From Carettochelys insculpta (lineage: Eukaryota; Chordata; Testudines; Carettochelyidae): DNA of 64,000 bases. Under the pieces are notes generated by a model that was not told the DNA's origin, did no database searches, and saw only the letters and a program-made list of their open reading frames with translations. The translations under genes were made by a program, and so were the position numbers. Each line of letters begins with the position of its first letter. Position 1 is the stretch's first letter. Positions 33,727-46,906 of the stretch are shown piece by piece. The stretch lies in NCBI RefSeq assembly GCF_033958435.1, contig NC_134161.1, forward strand, positions 124,001 to 188,000. The letters run 5' to 3'.

Positions 33727-36112
33727 TCATGGAATCCTCAGGCTGAAGGGACCTTAGCAGGTCTCCTAGTCCAGCCCCCTGCCTAAAGAAGGATCAACCC
33801 TAACTAACTCATCCTAGCCTTGACTTTGTTAAACTGAGACTTAAAAACCTCTAGGGATGGAGATTCCACCACCTCTCTTGGTAAAACATTCCAGTGCTTC
33901 ATCACCCTCCTGGGGAAATAGTTTTTAATAATATACAACCTACACTTCTCCCTCTGTAACTTCAAACCATTGCTCCTCGTTCTACCATCTGTCACCACTG
34001 AGAATAGCCTTTCTCCATGTTCTTTAGAGCTCCCATTCAGGAAGTTGAAGGCTGCTATCAAATCACCCCTCACTCTTCTCTTCTGTAAAATAATTCTCAT
34101 AGGTCCCCCAATCATTTTAGTTGTTTTCTGAAGAACCTGTTCCAATACCTCCACATCATTTCTATACCTGAGGGGCCCAGAACTGGGCTCAATACTCCAG
34201 ATGTGGCTTCCCTAGTGGATCTAGATCTTCTGGAAGTGCTTTTCCTAATAACCCGAATATGCCATAAGCCTTTTTGGCTACAAGGGCACACTGTTGACTC
34301 GTATTCAGCCTCTCGTTCGCTGTAATCTACAGGTCATTTTGTGCTGTAGTGCTATGTAGCCCATTGGTCTCCAGCCTGTAACAGTTCTTGGGATTCTTCT
34401 GTCCCAAGTGCAGGACTCTCCACATCTCCTTGTTGAACGTCATCAGATTTCTTTTGGTCCAATCCTTCAATTTGTCTAGGTCACTCTGGACCCTATCCCA
34501 ACCCTCCAATATATCTACCATTCCCCTAGCTTAGCTTTATCCACAAATTTACTGAGGGTGCAATCCATCCCCTCATCCAGGTCACTAATAAAGATGTTGA
34601 ACAATACCGGCCCTAGAACTGATCCTTGGGTCATGCCACTTGAAACCCTTTGGGCCTGACCATCTTGCCAGCTTTTATCCATCTTACAGTCCACGTAGCC
34701 AATCCATACGTCCTTAACGTATGAGCAAGAATGTTGTGGGAGACTGTATAAAACCTTTGCTAAAGCCAAGGTACATCACAGCTGTTGACTTCCCATGTCC
34801 ACAGAACCAATTACCTCATTATAAAAGCTAGTCAGATTGGTCAGGCAGGACTTGCCTTTGGTGAATCCATGTTGAGTACTCTTGATCATTTTTCCATCTT
34901 CCAAGCGCTTCAAAATGGGTTCCTTGAGGATCCCCAACATGATTTTTCCAGGAACTGAGGTAGGACTGACCTGTCTATAGTTTTCTGGATTGTCCTTCTT
35001 TCCTTTTTTAAAGATGGCCACTACATTTGCCTTTTTCCAGTCATCAGGGACCTCTCCCAATCTCCAGGAGTTTTCAGAGATAATAGCCAAAGCCTTTGCA
35101 GTGATGTCTGCCAATTCCCTCAGTACCCATTGGTGCATTAAAGCCACACCCATGGATTTGTATGTGTCTAGCTTTTCTAAATGGCTGTTTACCTGTTCTT
35201 TACCCACTGAGAGCTGTCCACCTCCTTCCTATACTGCATTGCCTAGTGCCATAGTCTGGGAGTTGACCTTGTCTAGAAAGACTGAAGCATGGAAATCGTT
35301 GAGTACTTCAGCCTTTCTCATATCATCTGTCACCAGGTGACCTCCTTCATCCAGTAATGGCCCCACACCCTCCCTGATAACTCTCTTATTGTTAACATGC
35401 TTGTAGAAACCCTTGTTGTCCTTACATTCCTTGCTAGCTGCAGTTCCACTTGTGCTTTTGCTTTCCTGATTCCTGCCTGGCATTCTCCAACCATTTATTT
35501 ATACTCCCTCTTAGGCATCTGTCCAAGTTTCCACTCCTTTTTTAGTTTAAGCTCACCAAGGATTTCCCTGGTGAGCCAAGCTGGTTGCCTGCCATATTTG
35601 CTTTTTTTTTTACTGCACATCAGGATTGTTTGTTCCTGTGCTTTCATTAAGACTTTTTTAAAATACTGTCAGTTCTCATGAACTCTTTTCCCCATCATAT
35701 TAGATTCCCCGGGGATCCTGCTCATCAGTTCTCTCAGGGAGCCATAGTCTGCTCTTCTGAAATCAAGGGTCTTTATTTTACAGCTCACCTTTCTTCCTTT
35801 TGTCAGAATCTTGAAATCTACCATCCCATGATTGCTGCAGCCCAGGTTGCCACCCACTTCTATTTTGCCCACTAGCTCTTCCCTACTTACGAGCAGCAGG
35901 TCAAGCTGTGCACAGCCCCTGGTCTGTTCCTTCAGCACTCGCGCCAGGAAGCTTATCCCCAACATTTTCTAAAAAGTTCTTGGATTGTCTGTGTGCTGCT
36001 GAATTGGTCTCCCAACAAAGTTTGGGTAACTAAAGTCTCTCATGAGAATTAGGGCCTGTGACCAGGAAGCTTCTCTTTGTTGTCTGAAGAAATCTTCATC
36101 TACCTCCTTACT
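33727..36112 (-). mobile_element. Old CR1 LINE, nearly complete ORF2 relic
   Basis: Minus strand, about 2.4 kb. The 3' end at 33727 has CR1-like CCAGCCCCCTGCC. Going 5' are the thumb (VEVLEQVLQKTTKMIGG-like), the palm with FVDKAKLG at 34520-34535 (a mutated F-x-D-D), the fingers (DWKKANVVAIFKKGKKDNPE, STQHGFTKGKSCLTNL), and part of the endonuclease (QLDLLLVSREELVGKIEVGG; EVDEDFF near 36090). Many stops and frameshifts divide it into short frames, so it is much older than the CR1 at 3103. It lies in the proposed intron of the KRAB zinc-finger gene. Confidence 0.88.
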
Positions 36113-36689
36113 CTACCCTGGCTACCGCACCCTGACAGGCTGCGCAATGACCCCATTTTGCTCCAGACCATCCCACTTCCCTAGGGACCAGAGAAATGGC
36201 TGTAGTGGATCAAGCTTAGGTAGTGGATATGGAGGGAGCTGCGGGGGAGGATGGGAACAGGGAGAAGGGCAGGAAATGCATAGAGTGAGGACACGGAGGG
36301 ACAAGGTACGATAACCCTGCTGGGACATGCTCAGCTGATGTCCTGATTTTAAAGAGGCTCTTTGCAAGTTGAGGGAGTTGAACATATTCCTGTGTCTGAA
36401 AGAGGAAACCACTTCCCTGGACAGGGCTGCTGAGCATGGGAGTCTGAACCCAACAGTGCAGTGGCCTATACTGGGATTCTTTTCCTTGTCTGGATCTCTT
36501 CTTCCCCTACCAGCCTGTGTCCAAGGAGTGCAGGGTAAATGGGAAGATGCTACGCTCCTTGCTTTGCTGGGAAGGACAAGGAACTCTCCCCTTTGCTTTG
36601 TTCCCTGGAGCCTCCTGGCCATTCTGAGCAGGGTGGGGGAGGGCTTCTGCTCTCCTGCCTTTCCTTTGTGACTAGTGGGCTTGTGTCTG

Positions 36690-36840
36690 GGGTAGCAGGG
36701 GCTGAATGGGGAGCAGCTGCTTCAGGTGCCAGTGACCTTTGAGGAGTGGCTGTGTATTTAACCAGCCCCCGTGGACCCCATTCAGAGAGCCCTCTACAAG
36801 GTATCATGCAGATCTATGAAATGCTGACCTCACTGGGGAA
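36690..36840 (+). pseudogene. Degenerate KRAB A-box exon
   Basis: After a GGGTAGCAG acceptor-like end, the text reads QVPVTFEEWLCI, a stop, then a frame change and a match to the QRALYK part of a KRAB A box (CCATTCAGAGAGCCCTCTAC). It resembles the intact KRAB exon at 29908, but a stop, a deletion and a lost ALYRDVMQ helix make it non-functional. It suggests an older KRAB exon or duplicate gene upstream of the finger exon. Confidence 0.65.
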
Positions 36841-38851
<2,011 letters not shown>

Positions 38852-39014
38852 TAGCAGCTGTCTGCTTGTGCGAAACCCAGCACTTCCTTTCACCCCCAGC
38901 TGGGCTGGGGCGGGGAGACACTGCAGGGGGTAGGTGAGGGAAATAGAGGTGGGTGAGGGCTGCAGATAAGACATTTCATTTCTTCTTTCCCCAAAGAGTG
39001 AGTGGGTCTGTGTG
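38852..39014. other. Downstream flank of the zinc-finger gene
   Basis: Probable 3' untranslated or intergenic sequence. No AATAAA was found in this short piece. Confidence 0.4.
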
Positions 39015-39515
39015 GGCATTTTATTTTGTGATTAGAAATTAACTTTTTGCCAACCCCTCCCAGACATAATTACAGAAGCCAGAGCATGTCCCAACGGCCT
39101 GGCTGTGTTTTCCCACCAGAACACTTTCATTTGGGAATTTGTTTTCGCCGTCAGATCTCATCAATGACAGCAAAGATAAAATGTGGGCCATGCTCTGTGG
39201 AGATTGAAGCCATGAACTCGGAGCTCTGTTGGTGGGGTCTCAGGGGGGCAGCAGAGGGGGAGGTACCTGGCAGCTCTGGGGATGGGGGTAGGGGAAGGGG
39301 CAGTGCTGCGGGGAGAGGATGGAGTGACAGGAGCAGCAGGTGAAGAGGCCTAGGGGGTAGGAGAAGACAGAGCCACGCCAGGAGGCCTCTTCAGAAGGGG
39401 CAGAGTGAAGGGATGAACAGGCGCCATAGGGACAAGAGGGCACAGGTATGAGGATGCCAAGCTGGACAAACAGCGGCAGGACAGGGCAATTGTGTAGGCA
39501 CCACTGCCCCACCCC
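39015..39515 (+). repeat. Inverted duplication, arm 1 (first part)
   Basis: Matches the reverse complement of about 53430-53960. Landmarks are TTTTGTGATTAGAAATTAAC, AACGGCCTGGCTGTGTTTTC, GGAGAGGATGGAGTGACAGG and AGCAGCAGGTGAAGAGGCCT. The match is broken near 39515 and resumes near 41000, so about 1.5 kb lies in this arm only. Confidence 0.82.
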
Positions 39516-39584
39516 TGCTTTGAGGGAGCTTTCAGTGCTGGCATGAGCCTGTCCCAGTGCAGCCATCACTGGTCACCTGTTCTC

Positions 39585-40080
39585 TGTGTCTGCACTAACC
39601 CAGCACCTCCCCAAATAAAGGGAATGGGAAGAGCCCATAGTTGTCATGGTGATATCTGTCCTGGCCCAGGTCAGTATCCCTGCATTGCTCAGGGGGTGGG
39701 GGGGGACAGTTTTTACACACTTGCCATGTAGTGACACCCGCTAAATTTTCCAGCCCAGGCCTATTGAAAGAGTAACCCCTGCCCTTGGGAGTAAAACTTC
39801 CCCAGCTCTTCTGCATGACAGGATCTAAACCCCAGCAGAGCTGGGCAGGCCCCAGTGGGGGTTGGCAGGAGTCAGGTGTGGGCCGACAGCAGCACTTAGC
39901 TGGAGGCAGGCACCTTGGCTTAGCTGCGTAAAGCACCTGCTTAGTAAACAGGAGATCTTGGGTTCAACTGCCAGTGGTGCCTGTCTGCTGGGCTTTTGGG
40001 GCACTGGGCATTGGCCACTGCCAGAAGCCAGGACACTGGGCCAGATGGGCTTTTGTTCTGACCCACCATGAGCGTTGCCT
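39585..40080. repeat. tRNA-Thr block, copy 3
   Basis: A dispersed copy of the blocks at 7090 and 8180, with GGGGACAGTTTTTACACAC, CCTTGGGAGTAAAACTTCCC, a tRNA-Thr body and a GACCCACCATGAG-type tail. It lies inside the extra 1.5 kb of inverted-duplication arm 1. Confidence 0.8.
39909..39982 (+). tRNA. tRNA-Thr-like (AGT)
   Basis: 74 bases in tRNA-Thr register: acceptor GGCACCT/TGGTGCC with one mismatch, D-arm GCTT/AAGC, loop TTAGTAA (anticodon AGT) on a stem with one mismatch, and T-arm with GGTTCAACT and one bad pair. Overall it is close to vertebrate tRNA-Thr-AGT. The three mismatches suggest early decay, though transcription is still possible given A-box and B-box words. Confidence 0.7.
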
Positions 40081-40999
40081 TGGTTTACGTGACCCTGAAA
40101 AGGTTGCCAGAAGTCCCACATCATGTGAGACAGTCCTGCTGGATGTTTTTACCTACAGAGAGGACAGCGCCCAGCCACTCCCAGACACGGGCTGTGCTAC
40201 AGGGGCCCCTGCCTCCCCATCTGGTCTGGGTGCCAAGCTGGCTCTGAGCCCTAGCCACGGGGCTGAGGGGTTGCCTTGTGCTCTGGCCAGGGAACCTGTT
40301 GCTGGCACCAAAGTGCTACCAGGGTCCCTACCCTCCAACCCATTTTTTGTAAATGTTATGCAGGACAGGCAGCCCTGGCTGGTGATCTCACAAATGAGGC
40401 ATCCTGTTTTGCATATATTTTCCAAAAGTCTGGCAACCATAGGTACTGGTACCAGAGCTGTTGACGCTTTGGCATTAAGAGCTGACAGGTCAATACTCCA
40501 GGTCTCCCATGTGCAGTCCTGTCCCTCTGGGAAAAAGCAGTTCTGGCCTCTTGTGTCAAACTACATGTGGCTGCCAGACTCTGTGGGTGATGCTGAAGGC
40601 TGAGGCCTGCTTCGTGTGCCATATTTGAGAATGAAACCCCCAGTCCCCAGTTGGGGTAATGACTGCAGCAGGACAGGTCAGTGTCCTGGCCCCACAGCCA
40701 CCAGACTGATGGAGAAATGCCGTTGAGTTCAGGGGAACGCTTCGCTGTGCCTTGGCCATTTTCACCGCCTAAACTCCTGCTGCTGAACCATGTGGGGGTC
40801 CCATCACCCAGGCCTGGCCTGAGTGAGATGCTGACACAACCACTTCCCAGCCCCAGCTCTTGGACACTCAGTCGCTAGCACATCCAGGCACCAGTCTCAG
40901 AGCCAGGGACAGCCGATTCTGGCTTGTTTGACTTGGGTTGCAGAGCGGTAAAAAGCTGGTGGAGACACTTGGCCTGGAGGCCAGCTTCTGTGACCACTG
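40081..40999. other. Non-coding stretch
   Basis: The remainder of the segment unique to arm 1. No gene supported. Confidence 0.45.
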
Positions 41000-41570
41000 A
41001 GGGGTGAGGGTCTGTGAGCCCAGGCTCCAGCTGGAGCTTTGATGTCCCACTGCAGTCTTTAGTCCCATGGCCTTAGCCCCACGGATCCAGTCAGATGCCC
41101 CAGGGCAGCTATGCTGCAGTCAGTGGGAGAGCAGAGATGTGCTTGAAGGGTGTGTCTCCATTGCAGTGTGAGTGCCCTGGGGCAGCACGCCAAGCAGCAG
41201 CTGGACATCCCACAGTCACCACTGCCAGTGTGTTCAGGGAGAGAGAGAAATGCCATTGCCAGGGAGAGCTGCCCCATGCACAGCAGCACCAGCATTACAG
41301 GGCTCTCTAGACTTACAATCACATTCTCCAGCCTATTGCAACCCTTCCCTCCAGCCAGCCAGAGCACAGGCCTGGCTCCAGGGAGTGGGAGTCTGCCCTG
41401 TAGAGGGAAAAGGGTCAGTCTTGTCAAAGAGGAGGGTTGAAAATAGCCCCTGTGGAGCATCAAGATTTGGCCACAAAGCAGTGCAGTACCAGAAGATCCC
41501 ATTGAGACGTGAACTCATATTGCAGAAGTCAGCATCCTGAGTGCTGATCATTGCTTCATGGGGCCCGCTG
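41000..41570 (+). repeat. Inverted duplication, arm 1 (second part)
   Basis: Matches the reverse complement of about 52890-53410. Landmarks are GGTCTGTGAGCCCAGGCT, TGTCTCCATTGCAGTGTGAG, GTCACCACTGCCAGTGT and AAAGGGTCAGTCTTG. It ends in the tRNA-Gln-like sequence. Confidence 0.82.
41494..41565 (-). pseudogene. tRNA-Gln-like (CTG), degenerate
   Basis: On the minus strand, 72 bases, the usual tRNA-Gln length. Acceptor GGCCCCA against TGGGATC has one mismatch. The D-loop region holds AATGATCAGCACTC (tRNA-Gln has AATGGTTAGCACTC). The anticodon loop TGCTGAC gives CTG with the invariant U33 mutated, and the T-arm reads ATGAGTTCACGTCTCAA. The same sequence, cut in half, is found at the matching place in the other duplication arm (52898-52932). 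Confidence 0.65.
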
Positions 41571-41654
41571 AGAGAATCTGCTGGACACCTTCAGCTAGCA
41601 GGCTGCACTCTTCCCTTTCAGCTTCTCTACAGCCATTTGCTGTCATACATTTCT

Positions 41655-41722
41655 GTTAGTCTATAAGGTGCCACAGGACCCCTCATTGCTTTTGCAGATC
41701 CAGACTAACAGGGATCCCCCTT
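41655..41722 (+). mobile_element. PLE terminus fragment (family A)
   Basis: Contains TTTCTGTTAGTCTATAAGGT, GCCACAGGACCCCTCATTGC and GCAGATCCAGACTAACA, the last bases of family A. Only about 70 bases survive. Confidence 0.8.
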
Positions 41723-41839
41723 GGATGCTTATCACTGTCTTGAGACTCCCTCTCTCTGGCCTTGGCTTTCTCATCACCAGGCACCACTGAGCTTTCAAGG
41801 CCTATACCTAGGGGTTGGAGCCATTAGCCTGCTTTCTTT

Positions 41840-42047
41840 GAGCTAGATAGCTCAGTGGTGTGAGCATTTGTCTGCTAAACCTAGGGCTGAGAGTTCAATC
41901 CGTGAGGAGGCCATTTAGGGATTGGAGCAAATAGGTGTCAGGGATGTTGCTTGGTCCTGCCACAAGGGCAGAAGACTGGACTAGATGATCTCCCAAGGTC
42001 CCTTCCAGTTCTAGGAGAGGTGTATCTCCAATTTAAAAAAAAAAAAG
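41840..42047 (+). mobile_element. tRNA-derived SINE with CR1-like tail (turtle Cry type)
   Basis: The head is tRNA-like: ATAGCTCAGTGGTGTGAGC gives the A box, CTGCTAAACC the anticodon region, and GAGAGTTCAATCC the B box. It continues GGCCATTTAGGGATTGG and ends GGACTAGATGATCTCCCAAG, GTCCCTTCCAGTTCT and an A-rich end, which match CR1 3' ends such as 60640-60700. This is the head and tail pattern of the polymerase III SINEs of cryptodiran turtles, which borrow the CR1 machinery. It supports the turtle assignment. Confidence 0.85.
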
Positions 42048-42284
42048 TGTGTTTCCTTACCAGGAAATTATTGTGTTGCTGTGGATAGGGCCAGTGTTCA
42101 TTGGACTCCTGAGGCACAAGGCAAATTAAAAGCCAGCTGCCTGAGGACTGGCTTGAGCCCGACAGTTGCAGATTGAGTCTGATGCTTGGCCAGCTATTGT
42201 TCCAACTTCTGCTGGTCAAAGAGGCTTTTCCTTTTAGTGCTGGGGCAGACTGCAGAGTCAGTAACTGTCCCTGGCTGAACTCTG

Positions 42285-42740
42285 CAAATGTCTACCTGGA
42301 AATACAGCTCACAGGGTGACTGAATTCTGCAGCATTGACTCGCCTTTACACTGGAGCTCCTCTTCAGAAGTGTTCAGAGCGTCACAGCTAAATGCATGGT
42401 GACGGTGCTGTCCTCACCCGTACGCAATTATGTAGGGCACCTGAGCATTTCCCATTTCATTTAATTCCAGTCATTTCTGTGGCACTTGGGCACCTCAGTC
42501 CCCCATCTCAGCCCTGCATTCCTTCTGTGGCATGTGGGCCATGTTGCCAGGGAACAGAGAGGCCTTGGGGGCCCCAGACCTGATGTTAAGGCTCAGGGAC
42601 TCTGCCTAGGCAGCCCTTTACCTGTAGCAAACCCCCTGCAAACATCTACCCAAAAACACAGCTCACAGGGTGACTGAATTTTGCAGCATTGATTCGCCTT
42701 TACACCAGAGCTCATCTTCACCTCTTCAAAAGTGCCACAG
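42285..42740 (+). repeat. Local direct duplication (about 100 bp units)
   Basis: 42285-42380 and 42640-42740 share ACAGCTCACAGGGTGACTGA, ATTCTGCAGCATTGACTCGC and CTTTACACTGGAGCTC with few changes, 360 bases apart. The sequence between the copies has no recognised feature. Confidence 0.75.
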
Positions 42741-43449
42741 GGCATTGGGCTGCAGCAGTGTCCCTTGTGCAGCAGTGTAGGGTGGGCGGCAGATCACACT
42801 GGTGTGAAATGAACACAAAAAGGGCTTCTTGTTAAAAACCAACACTCAACGCCACTAGGTTCATAAAGTTTGTGCTTGGTTGGTTGGTGTTCGGCAAAGG
42901 GCTTGTTCTCCCTGCCCAGGTGCTCTGGTCCTGACACTTAACATGGGCAGAGGAATCAGCCCTTTTCTTCCTTCAGACTCGATGGGGCATTAATAAAGTC
43001 AGCTGTGCACTCAAAGCCCATGTGGCCCCCCAGTGCAGCAGGTTCTGATCACATCACTCAGCCCCAGAGCTTGTTAAGGTTCTAATCAACTCAGATTCAT
43101 GGTGCCCAGAATGTGTCACCAAACTTATATTGCAAACAGCTGCACAAACCCAAAGCCAGACTCCAAACCTGCTCTGCTGCAGGAGCTGCAAGTGACCCTT
43201 TTTCAACACCCCAGGGAAAGGGGACTTCAGCGGGAGTTTTCCTCAAGGACAACATGACCCAGATTAACCTTTGTTTTTAAACAGAAATCTGTAAGGCCAA
43301 GGAGGGTTGGGGCCCAGCAGCTTTCTGCCCTGTATGGGCTTTTTTTAATTTTTCAGGTGGAGGGGTAAACAAGTAGGAAGAAGGCCCTGGAGGTGTGTAT
43401 CGCCTGGCCTGGCAGTGCCTTGGAAAAGGAGTAAGGACACACCTGCAAC
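42741..43449. other. Non-coding stretch
   Basis: No gene or repeat recognised. Confidence 0.45.
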
Positions 43450-43522
43450 TGGAGAACATGTGCACCAATCCCACTACCTCTCACATGCTAAACAAGGGCT
43501 CTGCCATTTGAGCTAATTCTCA
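43450..43522 (-). tRNA. tRNA-Ala-like (AGC)
   Basis: Minus strand, 73 bases. Acceptor TGAGAAT/GTTCTCC pairs except the first position, discriminator A, D-arm GCTC/GAGC, loop TTAGCAT (anticodon AGC) on a stem with several G-U pairs, and T-arm GTGGG...CACAT with one mismatch and the tRNA-Ala-style loop ATTGGTG. It is close to vertebrate tRNA-Ala-AGC and better preserved than 6719-6791, but the weak stems suggest reduced function. Confidence 0.72.
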
Positions 43523-43675
43523 TGTGGCTGAATGAGTGTTCTGACCCACCTGTCTCTTGCAAGAAGCCACAACATCCTGGTAGCTGCCTATGGCTTCTTT
43601 CCTAATGACCCAGCTGCCTGCTTGTTGGCTAGAGCAGCTTCTTAGGCAATGGTCCTCACAATACCAAGGTGAATA

Positions 43676-43838
43676 GAAACAGAGATAGCTGTGCTAGTCT
43701 ACATACTATCAAAACAAAAAAACAGTCCAGTAGCACTTTAAAGACTAACAAAATAATTGATTAGATGATGAGCTGTTGTGGGACAGACCCACTTCTTCAG
43801 ACCATAACCATACCAGAACAGACTCAATAGTTAAGGCA
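43676..43838 (-). mobile_element. PLE tail fragment (family B)
   Basis: Matches 23840-24005 almost word for word (CAGTAGCACTTTAAAGACTA, GGGACAGACCCACTTCTTCA, CAGACTCAATAGTTAAGGCA). It truncates the LTR-retrotransposon fragment that starts at 43839. Confidence 0.88.
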
Positions 43839-44965
43839 CTCTGACTCTGACACTGTCGTAACCTGGCCTGGTGGTTGTAATAGAACCTTTGGGCCTCTCG
43901 AGCCTCTTCCATGTGTCTCCTTACTATAAGAGTGACTTGAGCTATGCGGTTCCTCATCTGCATCACATAAGCTACTATGTTCTTCCCCTTACTTGGCTCT
44001 TCCTCCCAGCTCTCCTTGGCAATGTCTAGAAGGCCTCGGGGGTGGCGCCCATACAATAACTCAAAGGGGGAGAACCTGCTGGATGCTTGAGGTACCTCCT
44101 ATATAGCAAACATGAGATAGGGTAATAGCATATTCCAGTCTTTTCCATCTTTGCTCACGACCTTCTTAATCATTGCCTTGAGAGTACAATTAAATCATTC
44201 CACCAAGCCATCAGTCTGAGCATGGTACACTGAGGTCCTCAGAGTCTGTACGTGGAGCAGGGAACAAAGGTCCTTCATCAGCCGAGACATGAACGGGGTG
44301 CCTTGATCAGTCAGAATTTCCTTTGGTAGACCAACCCGAGCAAAGATCTCCACCAGTGCCTTGGCGACGTTCTTAGAGGCTGTATTTCGGAGAGGTACGG
44401 CTTCAGGGTACCTTGTGGCACGGTCCAGGATCACTAAGATATACTGGTGTCCTCGGGCAGTCTTCTCCAGTGGTCCTACTAGGTCCATTGCAATCCGTTC
44501 GAATGGAACTTCAATAATGGGTAACGGTACTAGCGGTGCCTTTACATGGGGCTGCAGACTGTGGAGCTGGCATTCTGGACAGGAAACACAGTACCGGCAG
44601 ACATCTTCATGTATCCCGGGCCAGTAAAATCGGCGCAAAATCCGCTCCTGTGTCTTCTCCACCCCCAGGTGTACCCCAAAGAGGTGGCTGTGTGCCAGGT
44701 CCATGATGGCCTGTTGATGTTTCCGGGGTGCCAGGAGCTGGTGTACCTCTTGCCCTTCAAGCTGCGTGACACGGTACAGCAGGTCCCTCTTCATGATAAA
44801 ATAGGGGCCAGGGCCACATGCCTTGCCCTCTACTGGTACCACGTCAACCACCACCTCCCCTCTGATGTTAGTGTATCGGGGGTCCTCTGCCTGATCACGC
44901 CCAAACGTCGCTCCCCCTGGGGCAGCCAGCTCAAACCCTGGGGGAACCCCTTCTGACTCCGGCAT
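43839..44965 (-). pseudogene. LTR-retrotransposon integrase
   Basis: The integrase zinc-binding region is visible (HLFGVHLG followed by CVSCPEC near 44590). The catalytic core follows: first Asp in MDLVGPL (about 44486), second in TDQGTPFM (about 44305), and Glu in QTDGLVE (about 44198). The frame is open from 44965 to a TGA at about 44192, continues in the same frame after a second stop to ELLYGRHPRGLLD and a C-terminal basic region, and is truncated at 43838. It would join cDNA to target DNA if intact; this copy is inactive. Nearby stops and the truncation show an old insertion. Confidence 0.88.
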
Positions 44966-45382
44966 TGGTTCTGTTGGGTTGGGGTCAGTGCTGGCCTCTG
45001 CCTCCTCCTCAGTCTCTCTCTCTTTCCTTCAGCACTTCAGGGTCTCCCCCACCCTGAATGACTTCACTTCCTTTTTGGGCATCATGGGGGTGCCGACTTG
45101 CGCAGGCGATCCTTTGAGCCTGCATCAGGATACGCGTCCCTGTTTCTTTAGCCGCTCGCCTCTGCCTCTTTGTCTTCTGGTCCTTCCCAGGGCTGAAGCA
45201 CAATTCTTGGGCCAACTCCAGGAACACTGGCCTCTGTCGCTCTGTGGCTTCTACCTCCCTGTGTTGGGGGACCTCCCCGATCCCTGCTCTTCAGGAGGGA
45301 GCAGGCCACTAAACCCTGGGAAGTCCCTTCCAATCAAAGCCAGATAGGGTAGGTGTGGGACCATCCCACCCCTGACACCAGT
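43839..45382 (-). mobile_element. Gypsy-class LTR retrotransposon fragment, possibly Gmr1-like
   Basis: Minus strand. From upstream to downstream: an aspartic-protease C-terminus (PYLALIGRDFPGF near 45330-45300), a linker of about 110 codons with stops, then integrase. No reverse transcriptase lies between protease and integrase. That is the domain order of Gmr1-like elements (protease-integrase-RT), although an internal deletion would look the same. The part after integrase is cut off by the PLE tail at 43838. Gmr1-related gag genes are the source of vertebrate SCAN domains, common in the turtle genome. Confidence 0.75.
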
Positions 45383-45938
45383 GTGACAAAGTCTCTTGTC
45401 AACCCCTGTGGGTCCCTGTGCTTCCTGGTGGTTCTGTGCTGCCTCAGAGAGTCACAGGAGGTCCCTTTTGGCCAAAGGCCTTTCCAAAGGCAGGGGTCTC
45501 CGCTTAGCGAGCCACCCTCATCATAGGCAAGACCAGTATGGGGGAAATAATACCAGCCCCCTTTGCAGCCCGCACCTGCTCTGGTAGAGTGATCCCTCTG
45601 GGGAAGGGTGGGGGGACTCCGGCCCAGGGTCCCTATGAGGACAAGAGGCAACCGGCAGGGCCTTCACCCCTGCCCAACGTAGTAGCCTCACACTGGGCCA
45701 CTTCGCCCACCGCCTCCCTGTGGTACCTTCTCGCTCTGCTCTGCTCCTCTGGTGCACCTCCCAAAACCTTCCCCCTGCTACCAGATGGGGAGCCTTTTAT
45801 AGGGAGCACCGGGCCCACCTGACCAATGAGGGCCTGGGCCTGGGCCTAGACAGGGAACAGAAACGCTCTGTCCTCCAGGCTGCAGGGCTGCTGTGGGGAT
45901 CCTACCTGGGGAGCCCTGTGGTTGGGAGGTGAACAGCA
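45383..45938. mobile_element. Probable LTR fragment
   Basis: Starts TGTGACAAAGTC next to the protease relic and contains TGGGTCCCTGTGCTTCCTGG and GCCTCAGAGAGTCAC, which recall LTRs of reptile gypsy elements. It also has a TTTTATAGGGAG word near 45796. The far end is not defined and no target duplication was found. Confidence 0.4.
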
Positions 45939-46906
45939 TTTAGCTGCTTCAGGCACCCCCGGGGCTGTCTTTTGGCCCCCTTTTTGGGCCAGCTTCTCTT
46001 CCCTGCCTTAAGCAGGCTGCTTTCTTCTCCCCCCCACCCCACCCCTCCCAGCTAGTTTCTTCTGGACCTGCTGGGTGGGTGGTGCGTGGGTGGACTCCTG
46101 CTGCCCTGCCTTTGGCAGGGAGTGGGGTACCCCCCCTTCCATCTTCTGGCAGGGACTCCGCTGGCCCTCTTCTTGGGCCCACCTTTGCATCCACTGGCCG
46201 CTGCATCCTCACTGCTCTGGAGGAGGTAAGGGGCTTTCTTGGGCAGCGGCTGGGCTTCCCCCACAGCTTGCTGGGGAGTGGCTTGGGGTGGTGAGCTTGG
46301 GTGGGGCCCCAGAGGGGTGGCTGCATAGTTGGGGGTGGGGTGTTCGGGTGTGGTCCCTGCCCCACCCCTGCTGCCACCGCCTCCTTCACCACCCCGCCCC
46401 CTCCACACCCAGCTGCTGCCAGAGCCCTCCCCAAGTGAGCCCCACCCTAATCATCTGCCCCTTCCTCCTTCCTGCTCCTGTGGGGCTCTGCAGTGGCTGC
46501 TGTGAGCCCACCCTCAGGCACACTCTTCCCCCAACCCCCCTCTCCTTTGGTTGGCTCTGCCACCCTTCCATCTCCCCCCCACTTTTGTGCCCACGCTCCC
46601 CCCCCTTTTTTTTCCCGTTAGGTGCCTGAGCCCCTCCCTTTCCACTCACTCACCCCCCCCACACACACATGCCAGTGCAGCAGCAGGAGCCGCTTACCCT
46701 CTTGCGCTGGGAGTCGTGGGCTCTTGCACTTCCCTTTCCTCCCTCCCACCTCCTGCCCCACCCCCACCCGGCCGGGTCCTCAGCTTGGCTGGTGGGGGAG
46801 GGGCAGCCACTTCCTCCTTCCCCCCTCCTCCATTCCTCCCCTCCCCCATGCTCTTTCCTAAAGGTCCCCACCCTCATAAACCCCCTTGGCCCTTACACTC
46901 CTCATC
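45939..46906 (+). other. C/T-rich leader, probably the 5' region of the Tx1-like LINE
   Basis: Pyrimidine-rich DNA (long runs of C and CT) ending at the ATG of ORF1. Open frames here are composition-driven. I infer it belongs to the LINE because it is contiguous with ORF1, but no independent landmark proves that. Confidence 0.4.

Noticed and set aside
45939..46650. Pro/Ser-rich frames considered as host exons
   Set aside because: The C/T-rich leader contiguous with the LINE ORF1 explains them; no splice signals or domains.
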